Source of the DNA: Streptomyces venezuelae
GTDB lineage: Bacteria > Actinomycetota > Actinomycetes > Streptomycetales > Streptomycetaceae
Length of the DNA stretch: 64,000 nucleotides
Assembly (NCBI RefSeq): GCF_008642275.1
Contig: NZ_CP029189.1
Coordinates: forward strand, 4,186,001-4,250,000
Direction of reading: 5' to 3'
Under the pieces are notes generated by a model. It had not been told where the DNA came from, did not search any database, and saw only the letters and a program-made list of their open reading frames with translations. Made by a program: the position numbers and the translations under genes. This document shows positions 25,245 through 34,012 of this stretch, in pieces (the stretch's first letter is position 1; each line of letters opens with the position of its first letter).

Positions 25245-26213
25245 TTACACCGCCTCGCGCAGATCGAGCCCGATGTCCAGGATCGGCGAGGAGTGGGTCA
25301 GCGCGCCGACCGCCAGGTAGTCCACGCCCGTCTCCGCGTACGCGCGGGCGGTGTCCAGGGTGAGGCGGCCGGAGGACTCCAGCACCGCGCGGCCGGCCAC
25401 CAGGGCCACGGCCTCGGCGGTCTGCGCGACGGTGAAGTTGTCCAGCAGGATCAGGTCGGCGCCGGCCTCCAGGACCTCGCCGATCTGCTCCAGCGTGTCG
25501 ACCTCGACCTCGATCGGGACCTCCGGGAAGGCCTCGCGCACGGCCTTGAACGCCTGCGCGACACCGCCGGCCGCCACCACGTGGTTGTCCTTGACCAGCG
25601 CGGCGTCCGAGAGCGACATCCGGTGGTTGACTCCGCCGCCGCAGCGCACCGCGTACTTCTCCAGCGAGCGCAGGCCCGGCGTGGTCTTGCGGGTGTCGCG
25701 GACCTTTGCCGAGGTGCCCTCCAGCACGTCGGCCCAGCGGCGGGTGGCCGTCGCGATGCCCGACAGCCGGCACATGATGTTCAGCGCGCTGCGCTCCGCC
25801 GTGAGCAGGTCACGGGTGCGCGAGCGCACGGACAGCAGCAGCTGGCCGGCGGCGACGGTGTCACCGTCCTCCGCGTGCCGCTCCACCTCGAAGGCCTCCG
25901 TGCAGACCACAGAGAACACGGCCTCGGCGATCCTCAGACCGGCCACGACACCGTCCTCGCGGGCGACGAAGTCGGCGACGGCCTCGGCCTCCTCCGGCAC
26001 GGTCGCCACGGTCGTCACGTCCACGCCACCGTCCAGGTCCTCCGACAGCGCCATGTGCGCGATGTCCTCGACCTCGATCGGGTCCAGGCCGGCGTCGGCG
26101 AGCAGCTGCGCCAGCGCCGGGTCCAGGCCGCTCTCCTCGCCGTCGCCGCAGGCGCAGTCGTCGCCGCAGCCGCCGTCGTTCTGGTCGATCAGGGGAAGTT
26201 CGGGGGTGCTCAC
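25245..26213 (-). CDS. nadC: Nicotinate-nucleotide diphosphorylase (carboxylating)
   Basis: Converts quinolinate and PRPP to nicotinate mononucleotide. The 322-residue protein has DTRKTTPGLR, GGGVNHR and the C-terminal barrel stretch LLDNFT. GTG 26213 is chosen because it begins two bases after the nadB stop, and the frame upstream lies in nadB. The first 30 residues are unusual: a Cys/Asp/Gly cluster, GGCGDDCACGDGEE, absent from most NadC. It could bind a metal or a Fe-S cluster. NadB feeds quinolinate precursor to NadA (not in this window). Confidence 0.95.
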   Translation of the reverse strand: MSTPELPLIDQNDGGCGDDCACGDGEESGLDPALAQLLADAGLDPIEVEDIAHMALSEDLDGGVDVTTVATVPEEAEAVADFVAREDGVVAGLRIAEAVFSVVCTEAFEVERHAEDGDTVAAGQLLLSVRSRTRDLLTAERSALNIMCRLSGIATATRRWADVLEGTSAKVRDTRKTTPGLRSLEKYAVRCGGGVNHRMSLSDAALVKDNHVVAAGGVAQAFKAVREAFPEVPIEVEVDTLEQIGEVLEAGADLILLDNFTVAQTAEAVALVAGRAVLESSGRLTLDTARAYAETGVDYLAVGALTHSSPILDIGLDLREAV

Positions 26214-26215
26214 GG

Positions 26216-27976
26216 TCACTGCTCCAGGCTCGGGGTGCTCAGGGGGTGCACGGACGGGAAGTCCGCGGAGTCGGTGGGTACGACGACCAGGGCGCGCTTC
26301 TCGGTCGCCGAGAGCCGGACGACGAGATGGCGGCGCCAGTGCGCATCGTCCCGCTCGGGGTGGTCCTCGCGCCAGTGGCAGCCGCGGGTCTCCACGCGCC
26401 GCTGCGCCGCGGCGACCAGGACCCGCGCCACGCACAGCAGGTTCGTGGCCTCCCAGGTGTCCACGCCCGGCTCGGCGGTCTTGCCGTGCGCTTCGAGGTC
26501 GTTCAGGGCGGTGGCGTACAGCGCTTCGAGGGCGTCGGCCGCGGCACTGAGCGAGTCGGCGGAGCGGAGCACGCCCGCGCCCTCCGTCATGATCCGCTGG
26601 ACCTCGTACCGGGCCCCCGCGGGCTGCAGCGGGCCGGTCGCCGGGACCGGTATGCCCGGGCCGCTGCCGGCGGCCCCCTCGGCGACGATGTCCTCGGCGA
26701 TCCGCTCGGCGAAGACCAGGCCCTCCAGCAGGGAGTTCGAGGCCAGCCGGTTCGCGCCGTGCACACCGGTGCAGGCGACCTCGCCGCAGGCGTACAGGCC
26801 CGGGACCGTGGTCCGCCCGTGCAGGTCGGTCCGCACGCCGCCGGACGCGTAGTGCGCGGCGGGCGCCACCGGGATGGGCTCGGTCACCGGGTCGATGCCG
26901 TGGGAGCGGCAGGCGGCCAGGATGGTCGGGAAGCGCTGCTCCCACATCCGCGCGCCGAAGTGCCGGGCGTCGAGGTACATCTGCTGCGCGCCCTGCTCCT
27001 GCATGCGGCGCATGATGCCCTTGGCGACGATGTCGCGCGGCGCGAGCTCGGCGAGCTCGTGCTGGCCCTGCATGAAGCGGACGCCGTCCGCGTCGACGAG
27101 GTACGCGCCCTCGCCCCGGACCGCCTCCGACACCAGCGGCTGCTGTCCCTCGGCGTCCGGGCCGAGGAACAGCACCGTCGGGTGGAACTGCACGAATTCG
27201 AGGTCGGAGACCTCGGCGCCGGCCCGCAGCGCGAGCGCCACGCCGTCACCGGTGGACACCGACGGGTTGGTGGTGGCCGAGAAGACCTGGCCCATGCCGC
27301 CGGTCGCGAGGATCACGGCGGGCGCGTGCACGGCGCCCACCCCGTCGTGCTGTCCCTCGCCCATGACGTGCAGGGTCACGCCGGCCGTACGGCCCTCGGC
27401 GTCCTGCAGCAGGTCCAGTACGAGGGCGTTCTCCACGGTCTCGATGCCGGCGGCCTGGACGGCCTCGACGAGCGCCCGCGAGATCTCGGCTCCGGTGGCG
27501 TCGCCGCCCGCGTGCGCGATCCGGCGGCGGTGGTGCCCGCCCTCGCGGGTCAGTTCTATCTCGCCGGTCTCCGTGGACGTGTCGAAGACCGCGCCGGTGG
27601 CCATCAGCCGCCGCACCGCGTCCGGGCCCTCGGTGACGAGCAGCCGGACGGCCTCCTCGTCGCACAGGCCCGCACCGGCGACCAGGGTGTCGTCCAGGTG
27701 CTGCTCGGGGGTGTCGCCCTCGCCGAGGGCCGCGGCGATACCGCCCTGGGCCCAGCGGGTGGAGCCGTCGTCGAGCCGGGCCTTGGTGACCACGACGGTG
27801 CGGCGGCCCCCGGCGGCGCAGCGCAGCGCGGCGGTCAGGCCCGCCACGCCGGAGCCGACGACCACGACGTCGGCGTCGAGGGACCAGCCGGGGGCCGGCG
27901 CGTGCAGGCGTATGCCGGTGCCCGCGGCCGTGTCCCCGCCGTCGCTGCCTGCGGTGCCTCTGCCTGGGGTGCTCAC
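26216..27976 (-). CDS. nadB: L-aspartate oxidase
   Basis: FAD enzyme that makes iminoaspartate for quinolinate synthase. The 586-residue protein has the N-terminal Rossmann motif [16 protein letters not shown], active-site region [22 protein letters not shown] and FHPTVLF with the substrate-binding Thr/His. The C-terminal helical domain is intact. About 35 residues of low complexity precede the FAD motif. The start GTG 27976 overlaps the panC stop as GTGA. Length is slightly above the family mean because of the N-terminus. nadA is not present in the window, so quinolinate synthase must be elsewhere. Confidence 0.96.
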   Translation of the reverse strand: MSTPGRGTAGSDGGDTAAGTGIRLHAPAPGWSLDADVVVVGSGVAGLTAALRCAAGGRRTVVVTKARLDDGSTRWAQGGIAAALGEGDTPEQHLDDTLVAGAGLCDEEAVRLLVTEGPDAVRRLMATGAVFDTSTETGEIELTREGGHHRRRIAHAGGDATGAEISRALVEAVQAAGIETVENALVLDLLQDAEGRTAGVTLHVMGEGQHDGVGAVHAPAVILATGGMGQVFSATTNPSVSTGDGVALALRAGAEVSDLEFVQFHPTVLFLGPDAEGQQPLVSEAVRGEGAYLVDADGVRFMQGQHELAELAPRDIVAKGIMRRMQEQGAQQMYLDARHFGARMWEQRFPTILAACRSHGIDPVTEPIPVAPAAHYASGGVRTDLHGRTTVPGLYACGEVACTGVHGANRLASNSLLEGLVFAERIAEDIVAEGAAGSGPGIPVPATGPLQPAGARYEVQRIMTEGAGVLRSADSLSAAADALEALYATALNDLEAHGKTAEPGVDTWEATNLLCVARVLVAAAQRRVETRGCHWREDHPERDDAHWRRHLVVRLSATEKRALVVVPTDSADFPSVHPLSTPSLEQ

Positions 27977-28965
27977 GAGTGTGCTCCGAATTCCAATGGG
28001 ATGTTGTCGATCAGCCGGGTCGAGCCCACCTTCGCGGCGACGGCCAGCACGGCCTGCCCGGTGAAGTCCTGACCGGTCTCGCTGAAGTCCAGCGGATCCA
28101 CCAGCGCCAGGTAGTCCAGCACGAGCGGCGGCTCGTGGCGGCCCGCCTCCTCCAGGACGTGCAGCGCGGCGGCCCGTACGGCGTCCGGCAGCCCGGCGCC
28201 GGCCGCGGAGACGGCGTGCGCGTCGGCGGAGGCGCGGATCTCGCCCAGGCGGGCCAGGGCGGTGGCCCGCTCGTCACTGGCCGGGGAGGCTTCGGCGCGG
28301 GCCCGCAGCGCCGCCTGCGCGGCGAGCCGGTCGCGCCCGGCGAACAGGGCGCGGGACAGGGCCAGGGCGGTGTGCCGCTCCGCGGCGGACAGGTAGCGGT
28401 TGCGGGACGACAGCGCGAGCCCGTCCTCCTCGCGGACGGTCGGTACGCCGACCACCTCGACGGGGAAGTTCAGGTCGGTCACCATCCGCCGGATCAGGGC
28501 CAGTTGCTGCGCGTCCTTCTGGCCGAAGAGGGCCAGGTCCGGGCGGGTGAGGTGGAGCAGCTTGGCGACGACGGTGAGCATGCCGTCGAAGTGCCCGGGG
28601 CGGGTGGCCCCTTCGAGGCGCTCGCCCATCGGACCCGCGCTGATCCGCACCTGCGGGTCGCCGCCCGGATAGACCTCGTCGACGGCCGGGGCGAACACCG
28701 CGTCGGCGCCCGCCTCCTCGGCGATCGCCAGGTCCGCGTCGAGGGTGCGGGGGTAGCGGTCGAGGTCCTCGCCCGCCCCGAACTGCAGCGGGTTGACGAA
28801 GACGGTGACGACGACCTGCCCCTCGGGCCCGGCCTGTTCGCGGGCCGTGCGGATCAAGGTGGCGTGGCCCTCGTGAAGGGCCCCCATCGTCATCACCACG
28901 GCCCGGCGGCCGGTGCGCGACAGCTTGTGCAGCTCCTCCGCGGTGTGCAGCAGCAGGTCGGTCAC
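27973..28965 (-). CDS. panC: Pantothenate synthetase
   Basis: ATP-dependent condensation of pantoate and beta-alanine. The 330-residue protein has the motifs [24 protein letters not shown], the ATP-binding [12 protein letters not shown] and SSRNRYLS (KMSKS-like region). It is longer than E. coli PanC (about 283 residues) by a C-terminal insert. The GTG at 28965 overlaps the upstream DUF2520 stop, and its own stop overlaps nadB. Strict overlap at both ends implies coupled translation. Confidence 0.97.
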   Translation of the reverse strand: MTDLLLHTAEELHKLSRTGRRAVVMTMGALHEGHATLIRTAREQAGPEGQVVVTVFVNPLQFGAGEDLDRYPRTLDADLAIAEEAGADAVFAPAVDEVYPGGDPQVRISAGPMGERLEGATRPGHFDGMLTVVAKLLHLTRPDLALFGQKDAQQLALIRRMVTDLNFPVEVVGVPTVREEDGLALSSRNRYLSAAERHTALALSRALFAGRDRLAAQAALRARAEASPASDERATALARLGEIRASADAHAVSAAGAGLPDAVRAAALHVLEEAGRHEPPLVLDYLALVDPLDFSETGQDFTGQAVLAVAAKVGSTRLIDNIPLEFGAHS

Positions 28966-29873
28966 CGGTCTCCCCCGTCGGACTCCGAGTCGGCGAGCAC
29001 GCCGAGCAGGTCCTCGGCGAGTTCGGGCTTGAGCAGACCGTGCGCGAGAGCCCGGTCCGCGGTCGTGCGGGCCATCGCCAGGTATCCGGAGACCGCGCCG
29101 GGGGCGTGCCTGCGCAGTTCCGAGACGTGCGCGGCGACCGTACCGGCGTCCCCGCGGGCCACCGGCCCGGTCAGGGCGGCGTCACCGGAGCGCAGGGCGT
29201 TGTCGAGGGCCGCGCCGAGCAGCGGGCCGAGCATCCGGTCGGGGTGCCCCACCCCGGCCTTGGCCAGCAGCTCCATCGACTGGGCCACCAGCGTGACCAG
29301 GTGGTTCGCGCCGAGGGCCAGGGCCGCGTGGTAGAGCGGACGGTTCTCCTCCGCGATCCACTCGGGCTCCCCGCCCATCTCGATGACCAGGGCCTCGGCG
29401 GCCAGCCGCAGCTCCTCGGGGGCGGTGACGCCGAAGGAGCACCCGGCGAGCCGCTGCACGTCGACCTCGGTGCCGGTGAAGGTCATCGCCGGGTGCAGGG
29501 CCAGCGGCAGGGCGCCCGCGCGGCGCGCCGGGTCGAGCACGGAGGTCCCGTACCGGCCGGAGGTGTGCACCAGGAGCTGTCCGGGCCGGACCGCGCCGGT
29601 CCCGGCGAGGCCCTCCACGAGGGACGGCAGCGCGTCGTCGGGGACGGTCAGGAGCACCAGGTCGGCCAGCTCCAGCACCTGCGCGGGCGGTACGAGCGGC
29701 ACGTCGGGCAGCATCCGCGCGGCCCGGCGCACCGACGCGTCGGACACTCCGGAGACGGCCACGGGCCGGTGCCCGGCCTGCTGGAGCGCACACGCCAGCG
29801 CGGGACCGACGCGGCCGGCTCCGACGACGCCGACGGCGAGCCGGGCAGGGCGTGGCTGCTGTGATGGATTCAC
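28962..29873 (-). CDS. Rossmann-like/DUF2520 protein (putative oxidoreductase), first gene of the panC-nad operon
   Basis: A 303-residue protein. The N-terminal NAD(P)-binding domain starts [20 protein letters not shown]. The C-terminal helical DUF2520 domain includes HPAMTF and [14 protein letters not shown]. The family resembles 6-phosphogluconate/ketopantoate reductases. It leads the operon ahead of panC in many actinobacteria, so a pantoate-forming reductase role is attractive, but sequence alone cannot prove it. GTG start at 29873; GGAAGGG lies some 14 bases upstream. Confidence 0.85.
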   Translation of the reverse strand: MNPSQQPRPARLAVGVVGAGRVGPALACALQQAGHRPVAVSGVSDASVRRAARMLPDVPLVPPAQVLELADLVLLTVPDDALPSLVEGLAGTGAVRPGQLLVHTSGRYGTSVLDPARRAGALPLALHPAMTFTGTEVDVQRLAGCSFGVTAPEELRLAAEALVIEMGGEPEWIAEENRPLYHAALALGANHLVTLVAQSMELLAKAGVGHPDRMLGPLLGAALDNALRSGDAALTGPVARGDAGTVAAHVSELRRHAPGAVSGYLAMARTTADRALAHGLLKPELAEDLLGVLADSESDGGDR

Positions 29874-29985
29874 GCGGGGAGGGCCCTTCCGTTCCAGTCC
29901 GCGGGGGGTACCGGACGATACGCCGCCATGCTAGCTCCTGGGGCAGTTGGCCGGTCGGCGGCGAGTGGAGCGAGGATCTCTGTCC

Positions 29986-31116
29986 ATGAGTGACGACAGC
30001 GAGGACATCGAACGTACGAAGCGGCTGGTCGCGGCATGGCGCGGGGCGGAGCGGAGGCTGTCCCGCAGCCTGCTGGAGCCCACGGTGGGGGAGCTGCTCG
30101 GCTCGCTCGCCCAGGCCCCGCACGACATGGACGGGCCGGCCGACGTCTACGGCGACGGGGTCGTCGGGGCGCTGGAGCGCAAGGTCGCCGAGCTGCTGGG
30201 GACCGAGGACGCGGCGTTCTTCCCCAGCGGCACGATGGCCCAGCAGATCGCGCTGCGCTGCTGGGCGGGCCGGACCGGGAACCCGGTGGTGGCGCTGCAT
30301 CCGATGAGCCATCCGGAGCGGTGGGAGGGGGACGCCCTGTCGGCCGTCTCCGGGCTGCGGGTGGCGCACCCGACCACGGAGGCCCGCCAGCCGTCGGCCG
30401 CGGACGTCGAGGCGCTGCGGGAGCCCTTCGGCACGCTGATGGTGGAGCTGCCCCTGCGGGACGCGGGCTTCCTGCTGCCCACCTGGGAGGAGCTGGAGGC
30501 GCTGACCGAAGCGGCCCGGGCGCGGGACGCGGTCGTCCACTTCGACGGGGCCCGGCTGTGGGAGTCCACCGTCCACTTCGGCCGCACCCTGCCGGAGATC
30601 GCGGCCCTCGCGGACTCGGTGTACGTCTCGTTCTACAAGTCCCTCGGCGGCCTCAGCGGGGCGGCCCTGGCGGGGCCGCGGGACTTCGTGGAGGAGACCC
30701 GGGTCTGGCGGCACCGCTACGGCGGCCAGATCTTCCGGCAGTTCCCGCAGGCCCTCTCGGCGCTGGCCGGACTGGAACGCGAACTGCCCCGGCTGCCGTC
30801 GTACGTGGCCCAGGCGCGGAAGGTGGCCGCGGCCCTGCGCTCGGCCTTCGCCGATTCGGGGGTCCCGTGGGCCCGTATCCACCCGGAGGAGCCGCACACC
30901 CACCAGTTCCAGGTCTGGCTCCCGTACGAACCGGACCGGCTGACGGAGGCGGGCCTGCGGCAGGCCGAGGAGACGGGCACGGTCCTCTTCCGCCGGTGGT
31001 CCCCCGACGGCCCGCCGGGCCTCGCGGTGACGGAACTGGAGATCACGCAGCCGGGCCTGTCCTGGACGGAGTCCGACGTCCACGAGGCGGTCTCGGCCTT
31101 CGTGGCCCGGATCTAG
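29986..31116 (+). CDS. PLP-dependent threonine aldolase-like protein
   Basis: A 376-residue fold-type I PLP enzyme of the low-specificity L-threonine aldolase/beta-eliminating lyase group. Features are ADVYGDGVVGALERKVAEL, FFPSGTMAQQIAL, HFDGARLWES (PLP ring contact Asp) and the Schiff-base Lys in SFYKSLGGLSGA. ATG 29986 has CGAGGA about 9 bases upstream. It probably cleaves threonine/allo-threonine to glycine and acetaldehyde, or acts on a related beta-hydroxy amino acid. Divergent from the panC operon. A GC-rich non-coding stretch follows. Confidence 0.85.
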   Translation: MSDDSEDIERTKRLVAAWRGAERRLSRSLLEPTVGELLGSLAQAPHDMDGPADVYGDGVVGALERKVAELLGTEDAAFFPSGTMAQQIALRCWAGRTGNPVVALHPMSHPERWEGDALSAVSGLRVAHPTTEARQPSAADVEALREPFGTLMVELPLRDAGFLLPTWEELEALTEAARARDAVVHFDGARLWESTVHFGRTLPEIAALADSVYVSFYKSLGGLSGAALAGPRDFVEETRVWRHRYGGQIFRQFPQALSALAGLERELPRLPSYVAQARKVAAALRSAFADSGVPWARIHPEEPHTHQFQVWLPYEPDRLTEAGLRQAEETGTVLFRRWSPDGPPGLAVTELEITQPGLSWTESDVHEAVSAFVARI

Positions 31117-31382
31117 CGCCGGCAGGCCGTCGGCCGGGTCCGTCCCCCACCCCGCGCCCCAACCGCCCCCAGGGCCGTCCTCCGGCCCGACCGGCGGCCG
31201 GGGCGCGGGTCCGGGCGGAGCCGGGCCGGGGGCGGGCCGGGGCGGCCCCGCAGCAGTACCCGCCACCCCACCCGGGAGGGAGGCGGCGAAACACCGAATT
31301 CAGGAAAGACACCGGCGCGGACCGGACACGGCGTTACCGTCGTTGACGGCAATTACCGGCCACCGCGCCCGGAGGAGACACC
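31117..31382. other. Non-coding GC-rich gap
   Basis: About 266 bases between the aldolase stop and the DUF397 start. The first part is G-rich low complexity (around 31200-31260, repeated CCGGGC/GGGGCGG). The last 70 bases fall in GC and must hold the DUF397 promoter; CCGGAGGAG is its ribosome site. I see no gene. Confidence 0.6.
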
Positions 31383-31568
31383 ATGACCGCTCAGCCCGTG
31401 TGGCGGAAGTCCTCGTTCTGCGCTGAGGGCGCCGCCTGCGTCTACGTCGCCACCGCCCCCGGAGCCCTCGTCAGGGTCGCCGACCGTGCCGACCCCGCCC
31501 ACCTCGTGCTCGCCACCACCCAGTCCGCCTGGGCCGACTTCCTGCGCGCGGTCAAAGAGACCGGCTGA
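31383..31568 (+). CDS. Orphan DUF397 protein
   Basis: A 61-residue DUF397 protein: WRKSSFC near the start, VYVATAP strand, VADRADP and WADFLRAVK at the end. ATG 31383 is preceded by CCGGAGGAG. No XRE-DUF5753 partner lies next to it. The nearest is the set at 22.7 kb, which already has its own DUF397. It may partner with a distant XRE regulator. A protein with a long low-complexity tail follows in the same direction. Confidence 0.85.
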   Translation: MTAQPVWRKSSFCAEGAACVYVATAPGALVRVADRADPAHLVLATTQSAWADFLRAVKETG

Positions 31569-31635
31569 GGGACCCGCCGAGCGCGCCGCACCCGCACTCA
31601 GGGGATTTTGTCCGATTAGCGCGTATCTTCGGCCC

Positions 31636-32232
31636 ATGCCCACGCCCTACGGATCCCGCGGCGGCATGGCGTTCAGCGCCGCTGAGCTGCACCTGCTCAG
31701 GCGCCTCCTCGCCCACGCCCTTCAGTCCTCCTCGGCCCCCCTGGCGGCCGAGGAGGTCCAGGACTGCCTGCGCCTCGCGCGGTCGGTGGACGAAGCGGTC
31801 CGGGAGGCGGGCCGGCTCAGAGCGTTCCTCCTCGCCGACCTCGCCCGCTACCGCAGCGCCCTGCCCGGCAGTCTCAGCGGCTACCTGGAGCTGCTGCAGG
31901 ACGCCCTGGCCGCCGGATACGAACCGCAGCCCGACGACCTCGCCGCCCTGCGCGCGCTCCGCGCCAACCCGGTCGCCGCCGCGCTCCTGGAACGGGCCCG
32001 GTCGGTCGCGGAGCGCTCCGTACGCCGGAGGCTGTCGACCGCGCCCGCGCCCCGCACCCGGCTGCTGGCCCTGGCCGGCGGCAAGGAGAAGGGCGACGAC
32101 CAGCCGGCCCGCCCGGCTCCGCACCCCAAGGAGCCGCCGCACCCGGAGCGGCCGATCCCGACCCCCGGCGAGGTGTTCCCGCCGCGCCGCAAGCCCACCC
32201 CGCCCCCGGCGGCCGGGCGGGCCGCCGGGTAG
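31636..32232 (+). CDS. Helical hypothetical protein with Pro-rich C-terminus, 198 aa
   Basis: A 198-residue protein beginning MPTPYGSRGGMAFSAAELH. Residues 10-135 are predicted helical (LRRLLAHALQ, LARSVDEAVREAGRLRAFLLADLARYRSALPG). The last 65 residues are basic and Pro-rich. No membrane helix is seen. TATCTT ends 6 bases before the ATG with no Shine-Dalgarno. I recognise it only as a conserved Streptomyces hypothetical. It is followed closely by a tiny membrane protein. Confidence 0.65.
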   Translation: MPTPYGSRGGMAFSAAELHLLRRLLAHALQSSSAPLAAEEVQDCLRLARSVDEAVREAGRLRAFLLADLARYRSALPGSLSGYLELLQDALAAGYEPQPDDLAALRALRANPVAAALLERARSVAERSVRRRLSTAPAPRTRLLALAGGKEKGDDQPARPAPHPKEPPHPERPIPTPGEVFPPRRKPTPPPAAGRAAG

Positions 32233-32245
32233 CTAGGCTGTGGGC

Positions 32246-32410
32246 ATGGACTATGTCTCCGCGCTCGTGCCCCCGTTCGTGATGGCCGTGTTCTTCATCG
32301 CCCTCGTCGTGACGATCGTGAAGAGCCAGGGCGGTTCCAACAAGGCCAAGGAGGACGCGGCGGTCGACGCCGTGCTCGCCCGGGCCGAGGCCACCCAGCA
32401 GCAGAAGTAA
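32246..32410 (+). CDS. 54-residue single-helix membrane protein
   Basis: Starts at ATG 32246 and ends at the TAA at 32408-32410. The protein begins MDYVSALVPPFVMAVFFIA, one hydrophobic helix at about residues 5-26. A charged, Lys/Glu/Ala-rich cytoplasmic tail ends ATQQQK. TAGGCT ends 6 bases upstream of the ATG, so a leaderless transcript is likely. It is too short for routine ORF calls, but codon bias and a clean start and stop support it. The function is unknown; small single-pass proteins of this size often regulate larger membrane partners. Confidence 0.72.
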   Translation: MDYVSALVPPFVMAVFFIALVVTIVKSQGGSNKAKEDAAVDAVLARAEATQQQK

Positions 32411-32512
32411 CCCCTCAGGGCGTGCGGCTTCCCCGGCCGCGCGCCCGATTTTCTTGCGCGTTGCCGAGCGAATAGTCGGGCAATTCCGCACAAGCCGCAC
32501 TATCGTGCTGGT

Positions 32513-32965
32513 GTGCCTCGCCCCTTGGGAGAACTCGAAGACGCCGTCATGACCCGGGTGTGGCAGTGGAACCGCCCGGTCACCGTGCGAGAAGTACTGG
32601 AAGACCTCCAGCAGGAACGGTCCATCGCGTACACCACGGTCATGACCGTTATGGACAATCTTCATCAGAAGGGCTGGGTCCGCCGGGAAGCCGAAGGCCG
32701 CGCCTATCGATATACGGCGGTCTCCACCCGCGCCGCCTACTCGGCCGCACTGATGAACGAGGCCTGGTCGACGAGCGACAACCCCGCGGCCGCCCTGGTG
32801 GCCTTCTTCGGCATGATGTCCGCGGAACAGCGGGAAGCCCTCCGGGACGCCGTGCGGGTCGTCCAGTACGACGACGAGTCGGGCGCCGACGCCGCCCCCG
32901 AACCCACCGCTCCGCCCGTGGCCGAAGGGGAGTCCGGCGAGCACACCCAGGAGCCGGGGCGATAA
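32513..32965 (+). CDS. BlaI/MecI/CopY-family transcriptional repressor
   Basis: A 150-residue winged-HTH repressor. The N-terminal DNA-binding domain is PLGELEDAVMTRVWQW, PVTVREVLEDLQQE and YTTVMTVMDNLHQKGWV, with the wing REAEGRAYRYTA. A short dimerisation helix and an acidic disordered tail follow. BlaI-type repressors are normally inactivated by a BlaR-type membrane protease, which is not in the window. GTG 32513 is preceded by TATCGT at 6 bases, so it may be leaderless. argA follows 11 bases after its stop. Confidence 0.9.
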   Translation: MPRPLGELEDAVMTRVWQWNRPVTVREVLEDLQQERSIAYTTVMTVMDNLHQKGWVRREAEGRAYRYTAVSTRAAYSAALMNEAWSTSDNPAAALVAFFGMMSAEQREALRDAVRVVQYDDESGADAAPEPTAPPVAEGESGEHTQEPGR

Positions 32966-32976
32966 CGTCCGCAGCC

Positions 32977-33507
32977 ATGGGAGAGTTTTCCACTGCACAT
33001 GCAGAAACAGTGACGATCCGCCGTGCCCGGACGCGTGATGTTCCCGCGCTGCGCCGCCTCCTCGACCAGTACGTGCAGCAGCGGATCCTGCTCGACAAAG
33101 CTCCGGTCGTCCTTTACGAGGACATCCAGGAGTTCTGGGTCGCGGAACGCGACTCCGACGGCCAGGTCGTCGGCTGCGGCGCTCTCCACGTGATGTGGGA
33201 AGACCTTGCCGAAGTTCGCACTCTCGCCGTCGACCGGGGCTTGAAGGGTGCCGGAGTCGGGCATCAGGTGCTGGAGCAGTTGTTGCGCACCGCCCGTACC
33301 CTCGGGGTGAGCCGGGTTTTCTGCCTGACCTTCGAAGTCGAGTTCTTCGCGAAGCACGGCTTCGTCGAGATCGGCGAGACCCCGGTCAAGACCGATGTCT
33401 ACATGGAGCTGCTGCGTTCCTATGACGAGGGTGTCGCCGAGTTCCTCGGTCTCGAACGAGTGAAGCCGAACACCTTGGGCAACAGCCGGATGCTTCTGCA
33501 CCTCTGA
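32977..33507 (+). CDS. argA: Amino-acid N-acetyltransferase (short NAGS)
   Basis: The 176-residue GNAT protein closely matches mycobacterial short ArgA (Rv2747-like, from memory). It has RRARTRDVPALRRLLDQY, EDIQEFWVAE, VVGCGALHVMWEDLAEVRTL, the acetyl-CoA loop GAGVGH, FEVEFFAKHGF and the C-terminal KPNTLGNSRMLLHL. It acetylates glutamate in the first step of arginine synthesis and lacks the kinase-like domain of E. coli ArgA. It shares direction with blaI, 11 bases downstream, so they probably form one transcript. Lsr2 follows about 165 bases later. Confidence 0.92.
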   Translation: MGEFSTAHAETVTIRRARTRDVPALRRLLDQYVQQRILLDKAPVVLYEDIQEFWVAERDSDGQVVGCGALHVMWEDLAEVRTLAVDRGLKGAGVGHQVLEQLLRTARTLGVSRVFCLTFEVEFFAKHGFVEIGETPVKTDVYMELLRSYDEGVAEFLGLERVKPNTLGNSRMLLHL

Positions 33508-33672
33508 TCGATGGCCTCAGCTTTTCCGGCGCTCCGCGCACCTGTGGCCTATGTCCGAATCGCGCACGTTTCCCGCCCTGTTGCGGTCTCGAACCTCTCC
33601 CCGGGGGTTTGTGTTTTCCAGGCAAAAGCGGTTTCCTTTCCGCGTACTGCTTTTCGATGAAAGGAAATCCCG

Positions 33673-34008
33673 GTGGCACAGAAGGTTCAGGTCCTTCTTG
33701 TCGACGACCTCGACGGTGGCGAGGCGGACGAGACGGTGACGTTCGCTCTGGACGGCAAGACCTACGAGATCGACCTCACCACCGCCAACGCTGAAAAGCT
33801 CCGCGGTCTGCTCGACCCGTACACCAAGGGCGGCCGCCGTACCGGTGGCCGCGCGTCCGCCGGCCGCACCAAGGGCCGTACGGCCGTGGCTTCCGGCAAC
33901 CCGGACACCGCGGAGATCCGCGCCTGGGCGAAGTCCCAGGGCATGAGCGTCAACGACCGCGGTCGCGTGCCGCAGGAGATCCGCGACGCGTACGAGAACC
34001 GGGGCTGA
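33673..34008 (+). CDS. lsr2: Lsr2 nucleoid-associated xenogeneic silencer
   Basis: A 111-residue DNA-bridging protein. The N-terminal dimerisation domain (VQVLLVDDLDGGEADETV) is followed by a linker rich in Gly/Arg/Lys and a C-terminal AT-hook-like domain with RGR at residues 96-98 (NDRGRVP). GTG 33673 has AAAGGAAA upstream. The 165-base region before it is AT-richer than its surroundings and holds an inverted AAAAGC/GCTTTT, possibly for autoregulation. It silences horizontally acquired AT-rich genes. The convergent neighbour ends 4 bases away. Confidence 0.96.
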   Translation: MAQKVQVLLVDDLDGGEADETVTFALDGKTYEIDLTTANAEKLRGLLDPYTKGGRRTGGRASAGRTKGRTAVASGNPDTAEIRAWAKSQGMSVNDRGRVPQEIRDAYENRG

Positions 34009-34012
34009 CCCG

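Noticed and set aside
24498..26852. Long frame antisense to nadC/coaX
   Set aside because: Low-complexity frame opposite well-supported genes.
26214..26945. Upstream extension of nadC frame
   Set aside because: It lies wholly in nadB on the same strand; nadC begins at the GTG two bases after the nadB stop.
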